Shown here piece after piece: positions 1 through 7,988 of a stretch of 48,526 nucleotides of DNA. The position numbers were made by a program, and so were the translations under genes. Each line of letters begins with the position of its first letter. Positions within the stretch are counted from its first letter, which is position 1. Location of the stretch: the NCBI RefSeq assembly GCF_014199295.1, contig NZ_JACIJH010000020.1, positions 1-48,526 of the forward strand. Direction: 5' to 3'. The notes under the pieces are model-generated. The model did not search any database and was not told the origin of the DNA. It was given only the letters and a program-made list of their open reading frames with translations. This DNA comes from Sphingopyxis panaciterrulae (GTDB lineage: Bacteria; Pseudomonadota; Alphaproteobacteria; Sphingomonadales; Sphingomonadaceae).

Positions 1-208
1 TCGCTCCTCGGGGCTTCGCCCCTCGTCCCGACAGACACACCGCCGCCATTCTCATCCTGATTGTCGGCAATTCTCACCCTGATTGTCGCGCAGCACCCGC
101 CCTCCGCCGCGCGCAGCGCAAGGCCATCTTCAACAAACCAACATCATATCCAAAAAGGGGGTCCCTCTTCGACGCCGATCGGGGGTCCCTTTTGAACGCC
201 GTTTGACA
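1..208. mobile_element. Terminal part of an insertion sequence, possibly IS21-type
   Basis: The segment ends at 208 with the dinucleotide CA. Just inside that end are two direct copies of a unit of about 21 bp beginning GGGGGTCCCT (157-177 and 181-201). Further in are two copies of a 20-bp unit beginning ATTCTCA (48-67 and 70-89). Positions 118-208 recur as an inverted copy at 48433-48526. Ends of the form TG...CA with repeated subterminal units are known from the IS21 family, but no transposase reading frame lies inside the window, so the family is inferred. The element would extend leftwards out of the window. Confidence 0.55.
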
Positions 209-232
209 GTCCTCGACCCATCGGCCGTGCCG

Positions 233-265
233 AATGCGGCGAATAGCCACCCTATTCGCCGCATT
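233..265. promoter_or_regulatory. Palindromic operator upstream of the Fic gene
   Basis: A perfect inverted repeat with 14-bp arms (AATGCGGCGAATAG at 233-246, its complement at 252-265) around a 5-base spacer. A further half-site CGGCGAAT lies at 271-278. The position about 70 bp upstream of the Fic start codon and the repeated half-site suggest a binding site for a dimeric regulator. The winged-helix C-terminus of the Fic protein itself is a plausible ligand, which is inference. Confidence 0.55.
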
Positions 266-306
266 TCATACGGCGAATGCGCTTGCCCTTGCGGGGATTA
301 GCCCCT

Positions 307-335
307 ATTATCACCGCAAAAGATGCGGTGATAAT
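307..335. promoter_or_regulatory. Perfect palindrome overlapping the Fic start codon
   Basis: ATTATCACCGCA (307-318) and TGCGGTGATAAT (324-335) form a perfect 12-bp inverted repeat with a 5-base loop. Its right arm runs into the ATG at 334. It could be an operator in DNA or a translation-blocking hairpin in mRNA; the sequence does not decide between them. Confidence 0.5.
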
Positions 336-1443
336 GACATATATTCATGAACTGACGGACTGGCCTAATCTACGCTGGAGCGATGCGCAGCTTGCACAGC
401 CGCTTGCCGCTGTGCGCCACAGACAGGGGCGATTGATCGGCCATATGGAGGCGCTTGGCTTCCCGTTGCGCGCGGAGGCCGTGCTTCATGCTCTGACCGA
501 AGATGTTCTGAAATCAAGCGAAATCGAAGGCGAAGTGCTGGATCGGGAGCAGGTGCGCTCCTCGATCGCCCGCCGTCTCGGGATGGACATCGGCGGCCTG
601 ATCGAAGCGGATCGCAACGTCGAAGGCGTCGTGGAAATGATGCTGGACGCCACGCAGAACTATGTCCAGCTGCTGACTGCTGAACGGTTGTTCGGCTGGC
701 ACGCAGCACTGTTCCCGACGGGCCGCAGCGGTATGAGCCGGATCACCGTGGGCGCATGGCGCACCGCCGAAGGCGGGCCGATGCAGGTCGTCTCGGGACC
801 GATTGGCCGCGAGCGTGTCCACTACGAAGCCCCGGCATCGGAGCAGTTGGACGCCGAAATGGCGCGCTTTCTCGATTGGTTCGAAACAGCTGCGCTTGAC
901 CCCGTTCTGAAGGCCGGAATCGCGCATTTGTGGTTTGTTACCATCCACCCGTTCGATGATGGCAATGGGCGCATCGCCCGCGCGATCGCCGATCTTGCCC
1001 TGGCGCGCGCGGAAGGAACCGCGCAGCGCTTCTACAGCATGTCCGCGCAAATCCGCTCCGAGCGCAAAGCCTACTACGATATGCTGGAAGCGACGCAGAG
1101 GGGTGGTTTGGACATTACGCCCTGGCTATTGTGGTTCATCGGTTGCCTCGATCGCGCATTCGACGGGGCCGAAACCATCCTCGCCAGCGTCATGCGCAAG
1201 GCGCGGTTCTGGGAATCAGTCGCGGGGCAGTCTCTGAACGAGCGCCAGCGCAAGGTCATGAACCGGCTGCTGGACGGGTTCGAGGGCAAGCTGACCAATG
1301 CCAAATGGGCCGTCATCACCAAGGCTTCGTCCGATACTGCCTTGCGCGACATCAACGATTTGGTCCAGCGAGGCATTCTTGTGAAAGACCCCGCTGGCGG
1401 GCGCAGCACCAGCTATTCGCTGGCACCGGAAACTACAGCTTGA
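334..1443 (+). CDS. Class II Fic family protein with C-terminal winged helix
   Basis: Protein of 369 aa. It carries the Fic core motif HPFDDGNGRIAR at residues 205-216, which gives the catalytic His and the phosphate-binding loop for transfer of AMP or a related group to target hydroxyls. An N-terminal SSEIEG at residues 61-66 fits the inhibitory motif [S/T]xxxE[G/N] of class II Fic proteins, which keeps the enzyme off by blocking ATP binding. The last 80 or so residues look like a winged-helix DNA-binding domain, as in many stand-alone Fic proteins with this N-terminus. The start at 334 is preferred over an in-frame ATG at 277 because homologues usually begin MTYIHEL-like and the longer form would read through the palindromes. 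It is a cytoplasmic protein; the target is unknown. It sits between an IS end and a broken tRNA, so it is probably island cargo. Confidence 0.88.
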   Translation: MTYIHELTDWPNLRWSDAQLAQPLAAVRHRQGRLIGHMEALGFPLRAEAVLHALTEDVLKSSEIEGEVLDREQVRSSIARRLGMDIGGLIEADRNVEGVVEMMLDATQNYVQLLTAERLFGWHAALFPTGRSGMSRITVGAWRTAEGGPMQVVSGPIGRERVHYEAPASEQLDAEMARFLDWFETAALDPVLKAGIAHLWFVTIHPFDDGNGRIARAIADLALARAEGTAQRFYSMSAQIRSERKAYYDMLEATQRGGLDITPWLLWFIGCLDRAFDGAETILASVMRKARFWESVAGQSLNERQRKVMNRLLDGFEGKLTNAKWAVITKASSDTALRDINDLVQRGILVKDPAGGRSTSYSLAPETTA

Positions 1444-1681
1444 GCTTCGGCGCCCTGTTCGGCGGCTTTTGGGCACCCCTCGGGCAAGGCCGTATCGCTG
1501 GCGTAATGGAACGGGCCGTGGCTTCCGCCCATACGAGTTGCCGTCCCTAACGTGGGACAGGCGCGGCGCCGTTGCCCTGCATCGAGCGTCGTCGAAGGTT
1601 TACAGACCATCGCTAAGTGTTTGAAATTAAATACCCGAAATTGCAGAAAGTTTACACGAAAAAGCCCGAAAATCTGCGATT
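1444..1681. other. Non-coding stretch between Fic gene and broken tRNA
   Basis: No convincing reading frame. The right part (about 1600-1681) is distinctly AT-rich against its surroundings and abuts the point where tRNA-Gly identity stops, as expected for the edge of foreign DNA. No integrase remnant was recognised. Confidence 0.4.
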
Positions 1682-1727
1682 GTCGTAAGCTTGGGAAGCT
1701 TCTGCTCTGCCATTGAGCTACACCCGC
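1682..1727 (-). pseudogene. 5' half of tRNA-Gly(CCC), 3' half missing
   Basis: Read on the minus strand from 1727, the sequence gives an acceptor 5' strand GCGGGTG, a D-arm with GCTC/GAGC, and an anticodon arm with loop TTCCCAA, hence anticodon CCC. It runs through CTTACGAC to 1682. After that the variable-loop and T-arm sequence (the GGTTCGA consensus) and the 3' acceptor strand are absent and AT-rich DNA begins. A complete tRNA cannot form. This is what remains after insertion or deletion inside the gene, so this point is a likely junction of the left-hand island. Confidence 0.75.
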
Positions 1728-1825
1728 GACAGCACGGCCTTTGCCGCCTTCGGCGGCGCCGGTCAATCCTCTGCGGTTGCCGATGGCGCCGCTTTGCACG
1801 CAGGCAATTCAACATCAGTGTCAAT

Positions 1826-1864
1826 TTTACATTGACATCAATGTCAGTGTTCTTATGCGATAGG
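1826..1864 (+). promoter_or_regulatory. Promoter and TetR-type operator of the TonB receptor gene
   Basis: The palindrome ACATTGA-CA-TCAATGT lies within 1826-1846. A -35-like TTGACA is at 1832-1837 with a possible TATGCG at -10 (1854-1859), so the palindrome covers the -35 box, the geometry of a repressor site. A partial copy, ACATCAGTGTCA, lies just upstream (about 1812-1823). Nearly the same 21-bp sequence precedes the hydrolase gene at 6091-6112. Confidence 0.6.
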
Positions 1865-1918
1865 GCGGCAACGAGCGACGGATCGAGAGAGATTCGCGAA
1901 CTTCAGGGGAGAGAGACT

Positions 1919-4900
1919 ATGCGGGGTATCCGTGCCTGCCTTTGCGCGTGCAGCACTTTATCGTTGATCGTCGGAACGGCATCGCCGGCTTTTGCACAGG
2001 ACGCTTCGGACGCCGCAGCACGGCAAGGAAACGCGGAGTCGGAGGCACGCCGGCCCACGGATATCGTCGTCACGGCACAGAAGCGTATCGAGAAGGTGCA
2101 GGACGTGCCGATCGCCATTTCGGCGTTCAGCGGCGAGGATCTCAACGCGCAGAAGGTCGAAGGCGGGTTCGACCTGATGAAGGCGGTGCCCAACCTGACC
2201 TTCAGCAAGAATAATTTCTCGGGCTATAATATCTCGATCCGTGGCATCGGCACCAAGTCGATCTCGACGACATCCGACGCGGGCGCCGCGGTCAGTTTCA
2301 ACAATACGACGCTGCTCCGCAATCGCCTGTTTGAACAGGAATATTTCGACGTCGAGCGGCTCGAAGTGCTGCGCGGGCCGCAGGGCACACTCTATGGCCG
2401 CAACGCCACCGCGGGCGTCATCAACCTCATCTCGGCCAAGCCCAAGCTCAATAGGTTCGAAGGCAGCATCAAGGGCGAGGTGGGCAATTACAACAGCCGC
2501 CGGCTCGTCGGGATGCTCAATATCCCGATCGTAACCGACAAGCTCGGCCTGCGCCTCGCCGGGTCGATGACCCAGCGCGAGGGATACGATTATAACAGCG
2601 TCACCAAGCATCGTATCAACGGACGCGACCTGTGGTCGGGACGCGTGACGCTGGGCTTCGAGCCCGTGCCGAGCGTGCGGGGCAGCCTGATCTGGGAGCG
2701 CTTCCACGAAAAGGATGATCGCTCGCGCACCGGCAAGCAGGTTTGTCACCGCGATGCAGGGCCGGAGATGGTTGGGTCGACCCCCACCGAGGAAGCCAAC
2801 CCATTCGACCCCGCTTCCAACCCATTTCGGCGAGCGCTTTTCAGCACGGGATGCAAGGCCGGAAGCATATATGACGACGCGGCTTTCGGGACGCCGAACG
2901 GCTTGGCGCTATCACCGATCACTGCGCTTCTGGTTCTCAACCAAAGCTTCGGGTTCGGCACCAATGCCGAGACCGGTCAGGCGCAATATTTCCTGAATCT
3001 AAGCGATCCCTACGGCGGGATGATGCAATCGCGCAATCTGCGTGAAATTGCTTCGTTCAACGATCCCCGCTACCGCGCTGGTGCCGACATTCTGCAGTTC
3101 AACCTCGATATCGACGTCACGGACGCGCTGACCCTGTCATCCCAGACCGCATTCAACTGGGACAAAGTCTACTCCTTCCAGGACTTCAACCGATTCAACA
3201 CGGTGCCGGTATTCAACGATACCAGCCTGCTTCTGCCCAATAGCGGCGGTAACGGTGGGGATTTTCGCCAGATGGCGCCGGGCGGAATCTTTTGCGATCC
3301 GCAGATCGGCTGCTCGAACACAATCGGGACGTTTGACGTCGCCTCATCGGATTCGAAACAATTCTCTCAGGAACTCCGCATCCAATCGGATTTCGATGGG
3401 GCCTTCAACTTCAGCCTGGGCGCAAACTATACCAAGTTCAAGGCGCGCGAGGAATATATCGTGATGAGCAACATCACGACAGCCCTGTCGATGATTTATC
3501 CGGTAAACGGCAGCGGCAACCAGACCACTTGCGGCATCGGAAGCGCCTGGCTCGACAGGGCCGATCCGCCGACACCCATCGAGGATTCCTTCTGCCCCTA
3601 TATCGACCCCAATCCCGTCGAATCCATCAATGGTCTGGGGCACAATTATTTTCGAAGCTCGAACCCCTATTGGTTGACGTCCTATGGTTTGTTTGGAGAG
3701 GCCTATTGGAACATCAATCCCGACCTCAAATTGACGATGGGCTTGCGATACAACCATGACAGGAAGCGGTTCACCCCCATCCCGAGTCAGCTGCTTATGG
3801 CGCCGACCATCATCGGCGGCGGGCTGTCGGGAATCGGCTATCCCGCCGAACCGGACATCAACCTGAAATGGGGCAACTTCACCGGGCGAATTGGTTTGGA
3901 CTGGAAGCCGGTTCTCAGCTTCACCGACGAGACGATGCTGTATGCATTCTTCTCTCGCGGTTATAAGGGCGGCGGCATGAATCCTCCGAGCCCCGGGTTC
4001 GCAACCGGCGAACAGATGGTCAAGGCGGGGATATTCAAGCCCGGCGAGGGATTCTATGATTTCCTCGTCTCAACGAATCCCGACTTGCTGAATGTTCTTA
4101 CATTCCCCGGAAAGGAATATGGACCGACTTTTAAGCCGGAGTATGTGAACGCCTTCGAAATCGGTGCAAAGAACAGCCTTCTCGGAGGAACGCTTATCCT
4201 GAATGCGAGCGCGTTCTACTATGATTACAAGGATTATCAGGTTTCGCAAATCCGCGACCGCACCGCGGTCAACGAAAATTTCGATTCGACCATTTACGGC
4301 GCCGAACTTCAGGCGGTCTTTTCGCCGGCACAGGATTTCCGGCTGATCGCGAACATCGGTTATCTCAAAACCCGTATTGCGGATGGGGAGTCTTCGATCG
4401 ACATCATGAACAGGAACCTCGGGGATCCCGACTATACGGTCTTCAAGCCTTGGTTCCAGCTGCCATCAAATTGTGTCGTTCCCACCGCCGTCGCGGAAAG
4501 GTGGCTCCAGGATAACCAGGCTCTGGGCAATTATTGGGGGGTCTGCGGAGGGGTCGGCGGCCTGCTTGGCATGCTGATCTATCCACCGATCATGGATCCC
4601 GCGACCGGACAGCCCTATGATCCTGCCAACTATCCCGAACTCAACGGCGGTGCCGGCCTGAAAACCGATCTTTCGGGCAACGAAATGCCCAACTCGCCGC
4701 GCTGGACGGTCAATCTGGGCGCCGAATATACGATGCACTTCGGGGACAACTGGAGCACCACGATCCGCGGAGATGGCTATTGGCAAGCTAAATCCTGGGC
4801 GCGCGTCTACAACCTGAATCCCTATGACCGGCTGAGGAGTTGGACTAATTTTAATCTTACGCTCGCCGTCGACGGGCCGGAGGGCCTGCACATGGAGGCC

Positions 4901-5032
4901 TATGTGAAGAATGTCTTCAATTCGACGCCGATCACCGACTCCTTCCTCAACAGCGACGATGCCGCGTTGACCACCAACGTGTTCACGCTCGACCCGCGGA
5001 TCATCGGATTCAGCATCGCCAAGAAGTTCTGA
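1919..5032 (+). CDS. TonB-dependent outer-membrane receptor
   Basis: Protein of 1037 aa. Residues 1-27 form a Sec signal peptide ending AFAQ. A TonB box-like DIVVTAQKR follows at residues 48-56, then a plug domain with the VERLEVLRGPQGTLYGRNA signature typical of the sphingomonad receptor class. The long C-terminal part is rich in alternating aromatic segments expected of a 22-strand barrel and ends in Phe. It should import a bulky substrate across the outer membrane using TonB energy; the substrate is unknown. The start at 1919 is chosen for the purine-rich AGGGGAGAGA just upstream and the signal peptide; the open frame extends upstream to 1691 only by reading across the tRNA remnant. The operator suggests control by the TetR protein encoded downstream. 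Confidence 0.93.
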   Translation: MRGIRACLCACSTLSLIVGTASPAFAQDASDAAARQGNAESEARRPTDIVVTAQKRIEKVQDVPIAISAFSGEDLNAQKVEGGFDLMKAVPNLTFSKNNFSGYNISIRGIGTKSISTTSDAGAAVSFNNTTLLRNRLFEQEYFDVERLEVLRGPQGTLYGRNATAGVINLISAKPKLNRFEGSIKGEVGNYNSRRLVGMLNIPIVTDKLGLRLAGSMTQREGYDYNSVTKHRINGRDLWSGRVTLGFEPVPSVRGSLIWERFHEKDDRSRTGKQVCHRDAGPEMVGSTPTEEANPFDPASNPFRRALFSTGCKAGSIYDDAAFGTPNGLALSPITALLVLNQSFGFGTNAETGQAQYFLNLSDPYGGMMQSRNLREIASFNDPRYRAGADILQFNLDIDVTDALTLSSQTAFNWDKVYSFQDFNRFNTVPVFNDTSLLLPNSGGNGGDFRQMAPGGIFCDPQIGCSNTIGTFDVASSDSKQFSQELRIQSDFDGAFNFSLGANYTKFKAREEYIVMSNITTALSMIYPVNGSGNQTTCGIGSAWLDRADPPTPIEDSFCPYIDPNPVESINGLGHNYFRSSNPYWLTSYGLFGEAYWNINPDLKLTMGLRYNHDRKRFTPIPSQLLMAPTIIGGGLSGIGYPAEPDINLKWGNFTGRIGLDWKPVLSFTDETMLYAFFSRGYKGGGMNPPSPGFATGEQMVKAGIFKPGEGFYDFLVSTNPDLLNVLTFPGKEYGPTFKPEYVNAFEIGAKNSLLGGTLILNASAFYYDYKDYQVSQIRDRTAVNENFDSTIYGAELQAVFSPAQDFRLIANIGYLKTRIADGESSIDIMNRNLGDPDYTVFKPWFQLPSNCVVPTAVAERWLQDNQALGNYWGVCGGVGGLLGMLIYPPIMDPATGQPYDPANYPELNGGAGLKTDLSGNEMPNSPRWTVNLGAEYTMHFGDNWSTTIRGDGYWQAKSWARVYNLNPYDRLRSWTNFNLTLAVDGPEGLHMEAYVKNVFNSTPITDSFLNSDDAALTTNVFTLDPRIIGFSIAKKF

Positions 5033-5088
5033 ACCGGAGGGAGGGGCGGGACTCATCCACTTCGACGCTCGGGCACTCCGACACTCGG

Positions 5089-5134
5089 GCCGATGCCTCG
5101 CTTCCTCCCGGCAGCAGGTATCGGCTCGTTTTTT
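5089..5134 (+). terminator. Rho-independent terminator after the TonB receptor gene
   Basis: GCCGATGCC (5089-5097) pairs with GGTATCGGC (5117-5125) with one G-U pair. It is followed by TCG and six T residues (5129-5134). Confidence 0.7.
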
Positions 5135-5152
5135 GTGGGAGCGCCGCCGCGC

Positions 5153-5755
5153 CTAAGGCGCGACGAACAGGGGCAGCAGCTTGGCGGCCAGGTTGCGCAT
5201 CGCGTCGTCGTCCTGTCCCAGCATGTCGCGCAGATGGGGACCGATCACCGCGTCGCCGAAGGCGCAGATGGCGACCAGCATGACCGCCGAGCGCACCCGT
5301 TCGTCGGCGTCCTCGTCGGCGAACTTGTCGCGGAAGGCGATGACGAGCGCCTGCACCGCGTCGCGCACCGGCTCGAGATGGCTGAAGCCGCGCGACAGGA
5401 CGATCCACGCCGCGAGCGGCCCGGCGCCGCCGCCGTCGAAGGCGTCAAACACGCGGTTGACGATGGTGAAGGGCGCGCCATCGTCGCTCTTGATCTGCGC
5501 GACCGCATCGCCGAGCGCGGTGACGAGGTCGTCGATCATCGACGCCATCAGCGCCGACTGAAGCCCCGCGGCCGATTCGAAATGATAGAGGACATTGGCG
5601 TGGGTCATGCCGATCGCGCGCCCGACATTGGCCAGCGTCACCGCCGACGGCCCGCCTTCGAGCAGCAGCTTGCGCGCGGCGGCGAGTGCCTCGTCGCGGA
5701 CCTCCTCGCCCATCCTCTTGCGCCGGCGCACCCGCTCGGGCCTGCTGCTGCTCAT
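5153..5755 (-). CDS. TetR family transcriptional regulator
   Basis: About 200 aa. The N-terminal 55 residues form a TetR-type helix-turn-helix with VTLANVGRAIGMTHANVLYHF as the recognition segment; the rest is a helical ligand-binding and dimerisation domain. The ATG at 5755 has GAAGG five bases upstream and is preferred over the GTG at 5767. It is a cytoplasmic repressor. The gene lies between the TonB receptor gene (convergent) and the hydrolase gene (divergent). Both of those carry the same palindrome, which I did not find in front of this gene, so autoregulation through that site is not evident. The ligand is unknown. Confidence 0.88.
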   Translation of the reverse strand: MSSSRPERVRRRKRMGEEVRDEALAAARKLLLEGGPSAVTLANVGRAIGMTHANVLYHFESAAGLQSALMASMIDDLVTALGDAVAQIKSDDGAPFTIVNRVFDAFDGGGAGPLAAWIVLSRGFSHLEPVRDAVQALVIAFRDKFADEDADERVRSAVMLVAICAFGDAVIGPHLRDMLGQDDDAMRNLAAKLLPLFVAP

Positions 5756-5767
5756 ACTCGCCTTCAC

Positions 5768-6090
5768 CCCTGGACGGCCCCACCGCCCGCAATGCCCGTC
5801 CGGTCATACAGATAAAGGGCGGCGCGTCACCCCTTTAAGGCAGGGTGCCCGCGAATCCGGCGGCCTCAAACCTCTTTCGTCATGGCTGCTGTCTCATTTC
5901 TGTCCTTGCAGGGGATGGGGTCGTGTGCGGTCAAGCGATAGCCTGCCCCAAATCCGTTCGTGCTGAGCCTGTCGAAGCACCGTTCTTTTCTTTGATGCCG
6001 GAAAAGGAAGAACGGCCCTTCGACAAGCTCAGGGCGAACGGTTTTTGGAGGGAGAGGGTGCGCGCTCTACCCAACTGCATCAGAAAGATA
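5768..6090. other. Intergenic region with paired REP-like repeats
   Basis: No credible gene. The left part is the upstream region of the TetR gene; the right part (5954-6041) holds the inverted repeat pair described separately, followed by the hydrolase promoter region. Confidence 0.6.
5954..6041. repeat. Paired inverted REP-like element
   Basis: CCGTTCGTGCTGAGCCTGTC near 5954 is mirrored by GACAAGCTCAGGGCGAACGG ending at 6041, with matching internal GAACGG/CCGTTC segments, giving a long imperfect hairpin followed by five T residues. The same unit occurs at 29329-29417. Such elements are common between genes in proteobacteria and can also act as terminators. Confidence 0.75.
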
Positions 6091-6112
6091 TTTACATTAA
6101 CATCAATGTAAA
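6091..6112. promoter_or_regulatory. TetR-type operator upstream of the hydrolase gene
   Basis: TTTACATT-AACATC-AATGTAAA is a perfect 8-bp-arm palindrome about 30 bp before the ATG at 6142. It matches the site at 1826-1846 at 19 of 21 positions. Confidence 0.6.
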
Positions 6113-6141
6113 ATAAGGATCGCCGGGAAAGGAGCCATGCG

Positions 6142-6999
6142 ATGGCATTCTCGACCTCGACTCCCGCCGATCTGGCGATCCATAAGCGGGACTGGAAATT
6201 CGGGCGCGGCGCCGCGGCGCGGCGCTGGTGGCATGGCGGCGATCCCGGCCGTACCGCCTTTTTCAACGCGCTGTCGTCGACCTTCCCGGTCGGCGAGAAA
6301 TTCTTCATGACCGCGGTGCGCCATTATCGGAACGGGGCGCCCGCGCCGCTGCGCGAACAGATCGACGATTTCGTCTATCAGGAATCGATGCACACGCGCG
6401 AGCATGTCTTCTTCAACCGCCAGGCGCGCGACGCAGGTTACGACATCGCGCCGTGCGAGGATCGCGCCGCGCGCACCATCGCCTGGGCGCGCGGACGCTC
6501 GCCGTTGATGCAGCTCGCGGCGACCTGCGCGCTCGAGCATTTCACCGCGACGCTCGCCCACGCCGTGCTCGCCGACCCCGCGCATCTCGCCGGCGCCGAT
6601 GCCGAGGCGCAGCGCATGTGGCGCTGGCACGCGATCGAGGAGATCGAGCACAAGGCGGTCGCCTACGACACATGGGTCCATGCGACGCGCGCGCTGCCGC
6701 GCTGGCGGCGCTGGGCGATGCGCTCGCTGGCGATGGCGGCGGCGTCGCTACGCTTTCATGGCGTCGTGTTTCGCAACACCGCGGACCTGCTCGCGCAGGA
6801 CGGCCGCAACGACTGGCGAAGCTGGCGCGGGTTGCTCGCCTATCTCTATGGCGGCCCCGGCGCGATGCGGCTGCTGATCGGCTGCACCTTCGGCTATATG
6901 CGCCCCGGCTTTCACCCGTGGCAGCACGACGACCGGGCGCTGGTCGCGCGCACGCTGGCGACGCTGACGCCCCCGGCGGGCAGCGAGGTGGCGGCATGA
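6142..6999 (+). CDS. Metal-dependent hydrolase (PF10118-like)
   Basis: Protein of 285 aa with no signal peptide. Conserved acidic and His motifs include QESMHTREHVFFN (about residues 80-92), ALEHFTATLAH and WHAIEEIEHKAVAYD. The E/H pairs in helices are the probable metal ligands, as in the family annotated as predicted metal-dependent hydrolase. The reaction is not established for the family. GGAAAGGAG precedes the start. Its 3' end overlaps the DUF2147 gene by ATGA, so the two are translationally coupled. The shared operator ties its expression to that of the TonB receptor; a plausible picture is uptake of a compound followed by its hydrolysis, which is inference. Confidence 0.8.
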   Translation: MAFSTSTPADLAIHKRDWKFGRGAAARRWWHGGDPGRTAFFNALSSTFPVGEKFFMTAVRHYRNGAPAPLREQIDDFVYQESMHTREHVFFNRQARDAGYDIAPCEDRAARTIAWARGRSPLMQLAATCALEHFTATLAHAVLADPAHLAGADAEAQRMWRWHAIEEIEHKAVAYDTWVHATRALPRWRRWAMRSLAMAAASLRFHGVVFRNTADLLAQDGRNDWRSWRGLLAYLYGGPGAMRLLIGCTFGYMRPGFHPWQHDDRALVARTLATLTPPAGSEVAA

Positions 7000-7424
7000 A
7001 GGCGGCCGCCGCGATGCTCGCCCTGGCGCTCGCCGCAACCCCCGCCGCGGCTGCTGCCCCCGGCGGCGGCAACCTGACCGGCCTGTGGTCGACGGGCAGC
7101 GAGGGCGGGCGCGTGCGCATCTATCGCTGCGGCGCGGCGCTGTGCGGCAGGATCGTCGACGCGACCCGCCTGCGCGCCAACCCGAATCTGACCGACCTGC
7201 GCAACAAGGACCGCGCGCTGCGCGACCGCAAGCTGATGGGCCTCGTCGTGCTGCGCGGTTTCACCGGCGGCCCGGCGAAATGGACCGGCGGCCCGGTTTA
7301 CGACCCCGAAACGGGCGACGGCGCGAACAGCGGTTCTCTGACGCTGCGGGAGGACGGCAAGCTCGAGGTCAAGGGCTGCGTGGCGATCTTCTGCCGCACC
7401 AAGCTCTGGACGCGGGTGCGCTAG
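6996..7424 (+). CDS. Secreted DUF2147 domain protein
   Basis: Protein of 142 aa. Residues 1 to about 24 are an Ala-rich signal peptide. The rest matches the DUF2147 pattern: GLWSTG near the start, RIYRCGAALCGRIV, a central LMGLVVLRGF and a closing LEVKGCVAIFCRTKLWTRV. It is presumed periplasmic; members are small beta-rich proteins of unknown function. The ATG at 6996 overlaps the hydrolase stop. The 3' end overlaps the convergent Lrp-type gene by four bases. Confidence 0.83.
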   Translation: MKAAAAMLALALAATPAAAAAPGGGNLTGLWSTGSEGGRVRIYRCGAALCGRIVDATRLRANPNLTDLRNKDRALRDRKLMGLVVLRGFTGGPAKWTGGPVYDPETGDGANSGSLTLREDGKLEVKGCVAIFCRTKLWTRVR

Positions 7425-7891
7425 CGCGCCGATTCGCAGATCGTCTCCATCGCGACGAAGGTCGAGGTGCTGGCAACGTGCGGCAGGCTCGATATCTTCT
7501 CGCCGAGCACGATGCGATAGCGCCGGATGTCGGGGGTGCGGACCTTGAGCAGATAGTCGAAGCTGCTCGCGATCATGTGGCATTCCTCGACCTCGGGCAG
7601 GCGGCGGACCGCGGCGTTGAACTGGCGCAGCGCCTCCTCGCGCGTGTCCGACAGCTTGACCTCGGTGAAGGCGACATGGTCGAGGCCGACCTTGGCCGGG
7701 TCGACGATCGCACGGAAGCCGACGATCAGCCCGCTTTCCTGCATCCGCTTCACCCGCTGCTGGCACGGCGTTTTCGACAGGCCGACCTGCTGCGCGAGTT
7801 CGGTGAAGGTGATGCGGCCATTCTGCCCGAGAATGGCGAGAATCTTGCGGTCGAACTCGTCCAGATCGACTATGGAAGAACGGTCTTTCAT
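7421..7891 (-). CDS. putR: Lrp/AsnC family regulator, probable activator of putA
   Basis: Protein of 156 aa. The N-terminal winged helix-turn-helix (FDRKILAILGQNGRITFTEL through LSKTPCQQRVKRM) is followed by a RAM/AsnC effector-binding domain containing EVEECHMIASSFDYLLKVR. It lies divergently from putA across a 97-bp AT-rich gap, the arrangement known for PutR-type regulators that respond to proline. The symbol is given by context and similarity only. The gap (7892-7988) must hold both promoters and the binding sites. Confidence 0.85.
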   Translation of the reverse strand: MKDRSSIVDLDEFDRKILAILGQNGRITFTELAQQVGLSKTPCQQRVKRMQESGLIVGFRAIVDPAKVGLDHVAFTEVKLSDTREEALRQFNAAVRRLPEVEECHMIASSFDYLLKVRTPDIRRYRIVLGEKISSLPHVASTSTFVAMETICESAR

Positions 7892-7988
7892 ATATTTTTC
7901 CTACGATCAGGACAAAAATAGGTCAAAACATAAATATCAGTGCTGATTTGAAGGCAGATTGCCACATCGCAATACGCTATGACGGGGC

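Noticed and set aside
1691..1918. 76-residue extension of the TonB receptor upstream
   Set aside because: It reads through the tRNA remnant and the operator. The signal peptide begins at 1919 behind a clear ribosome site.
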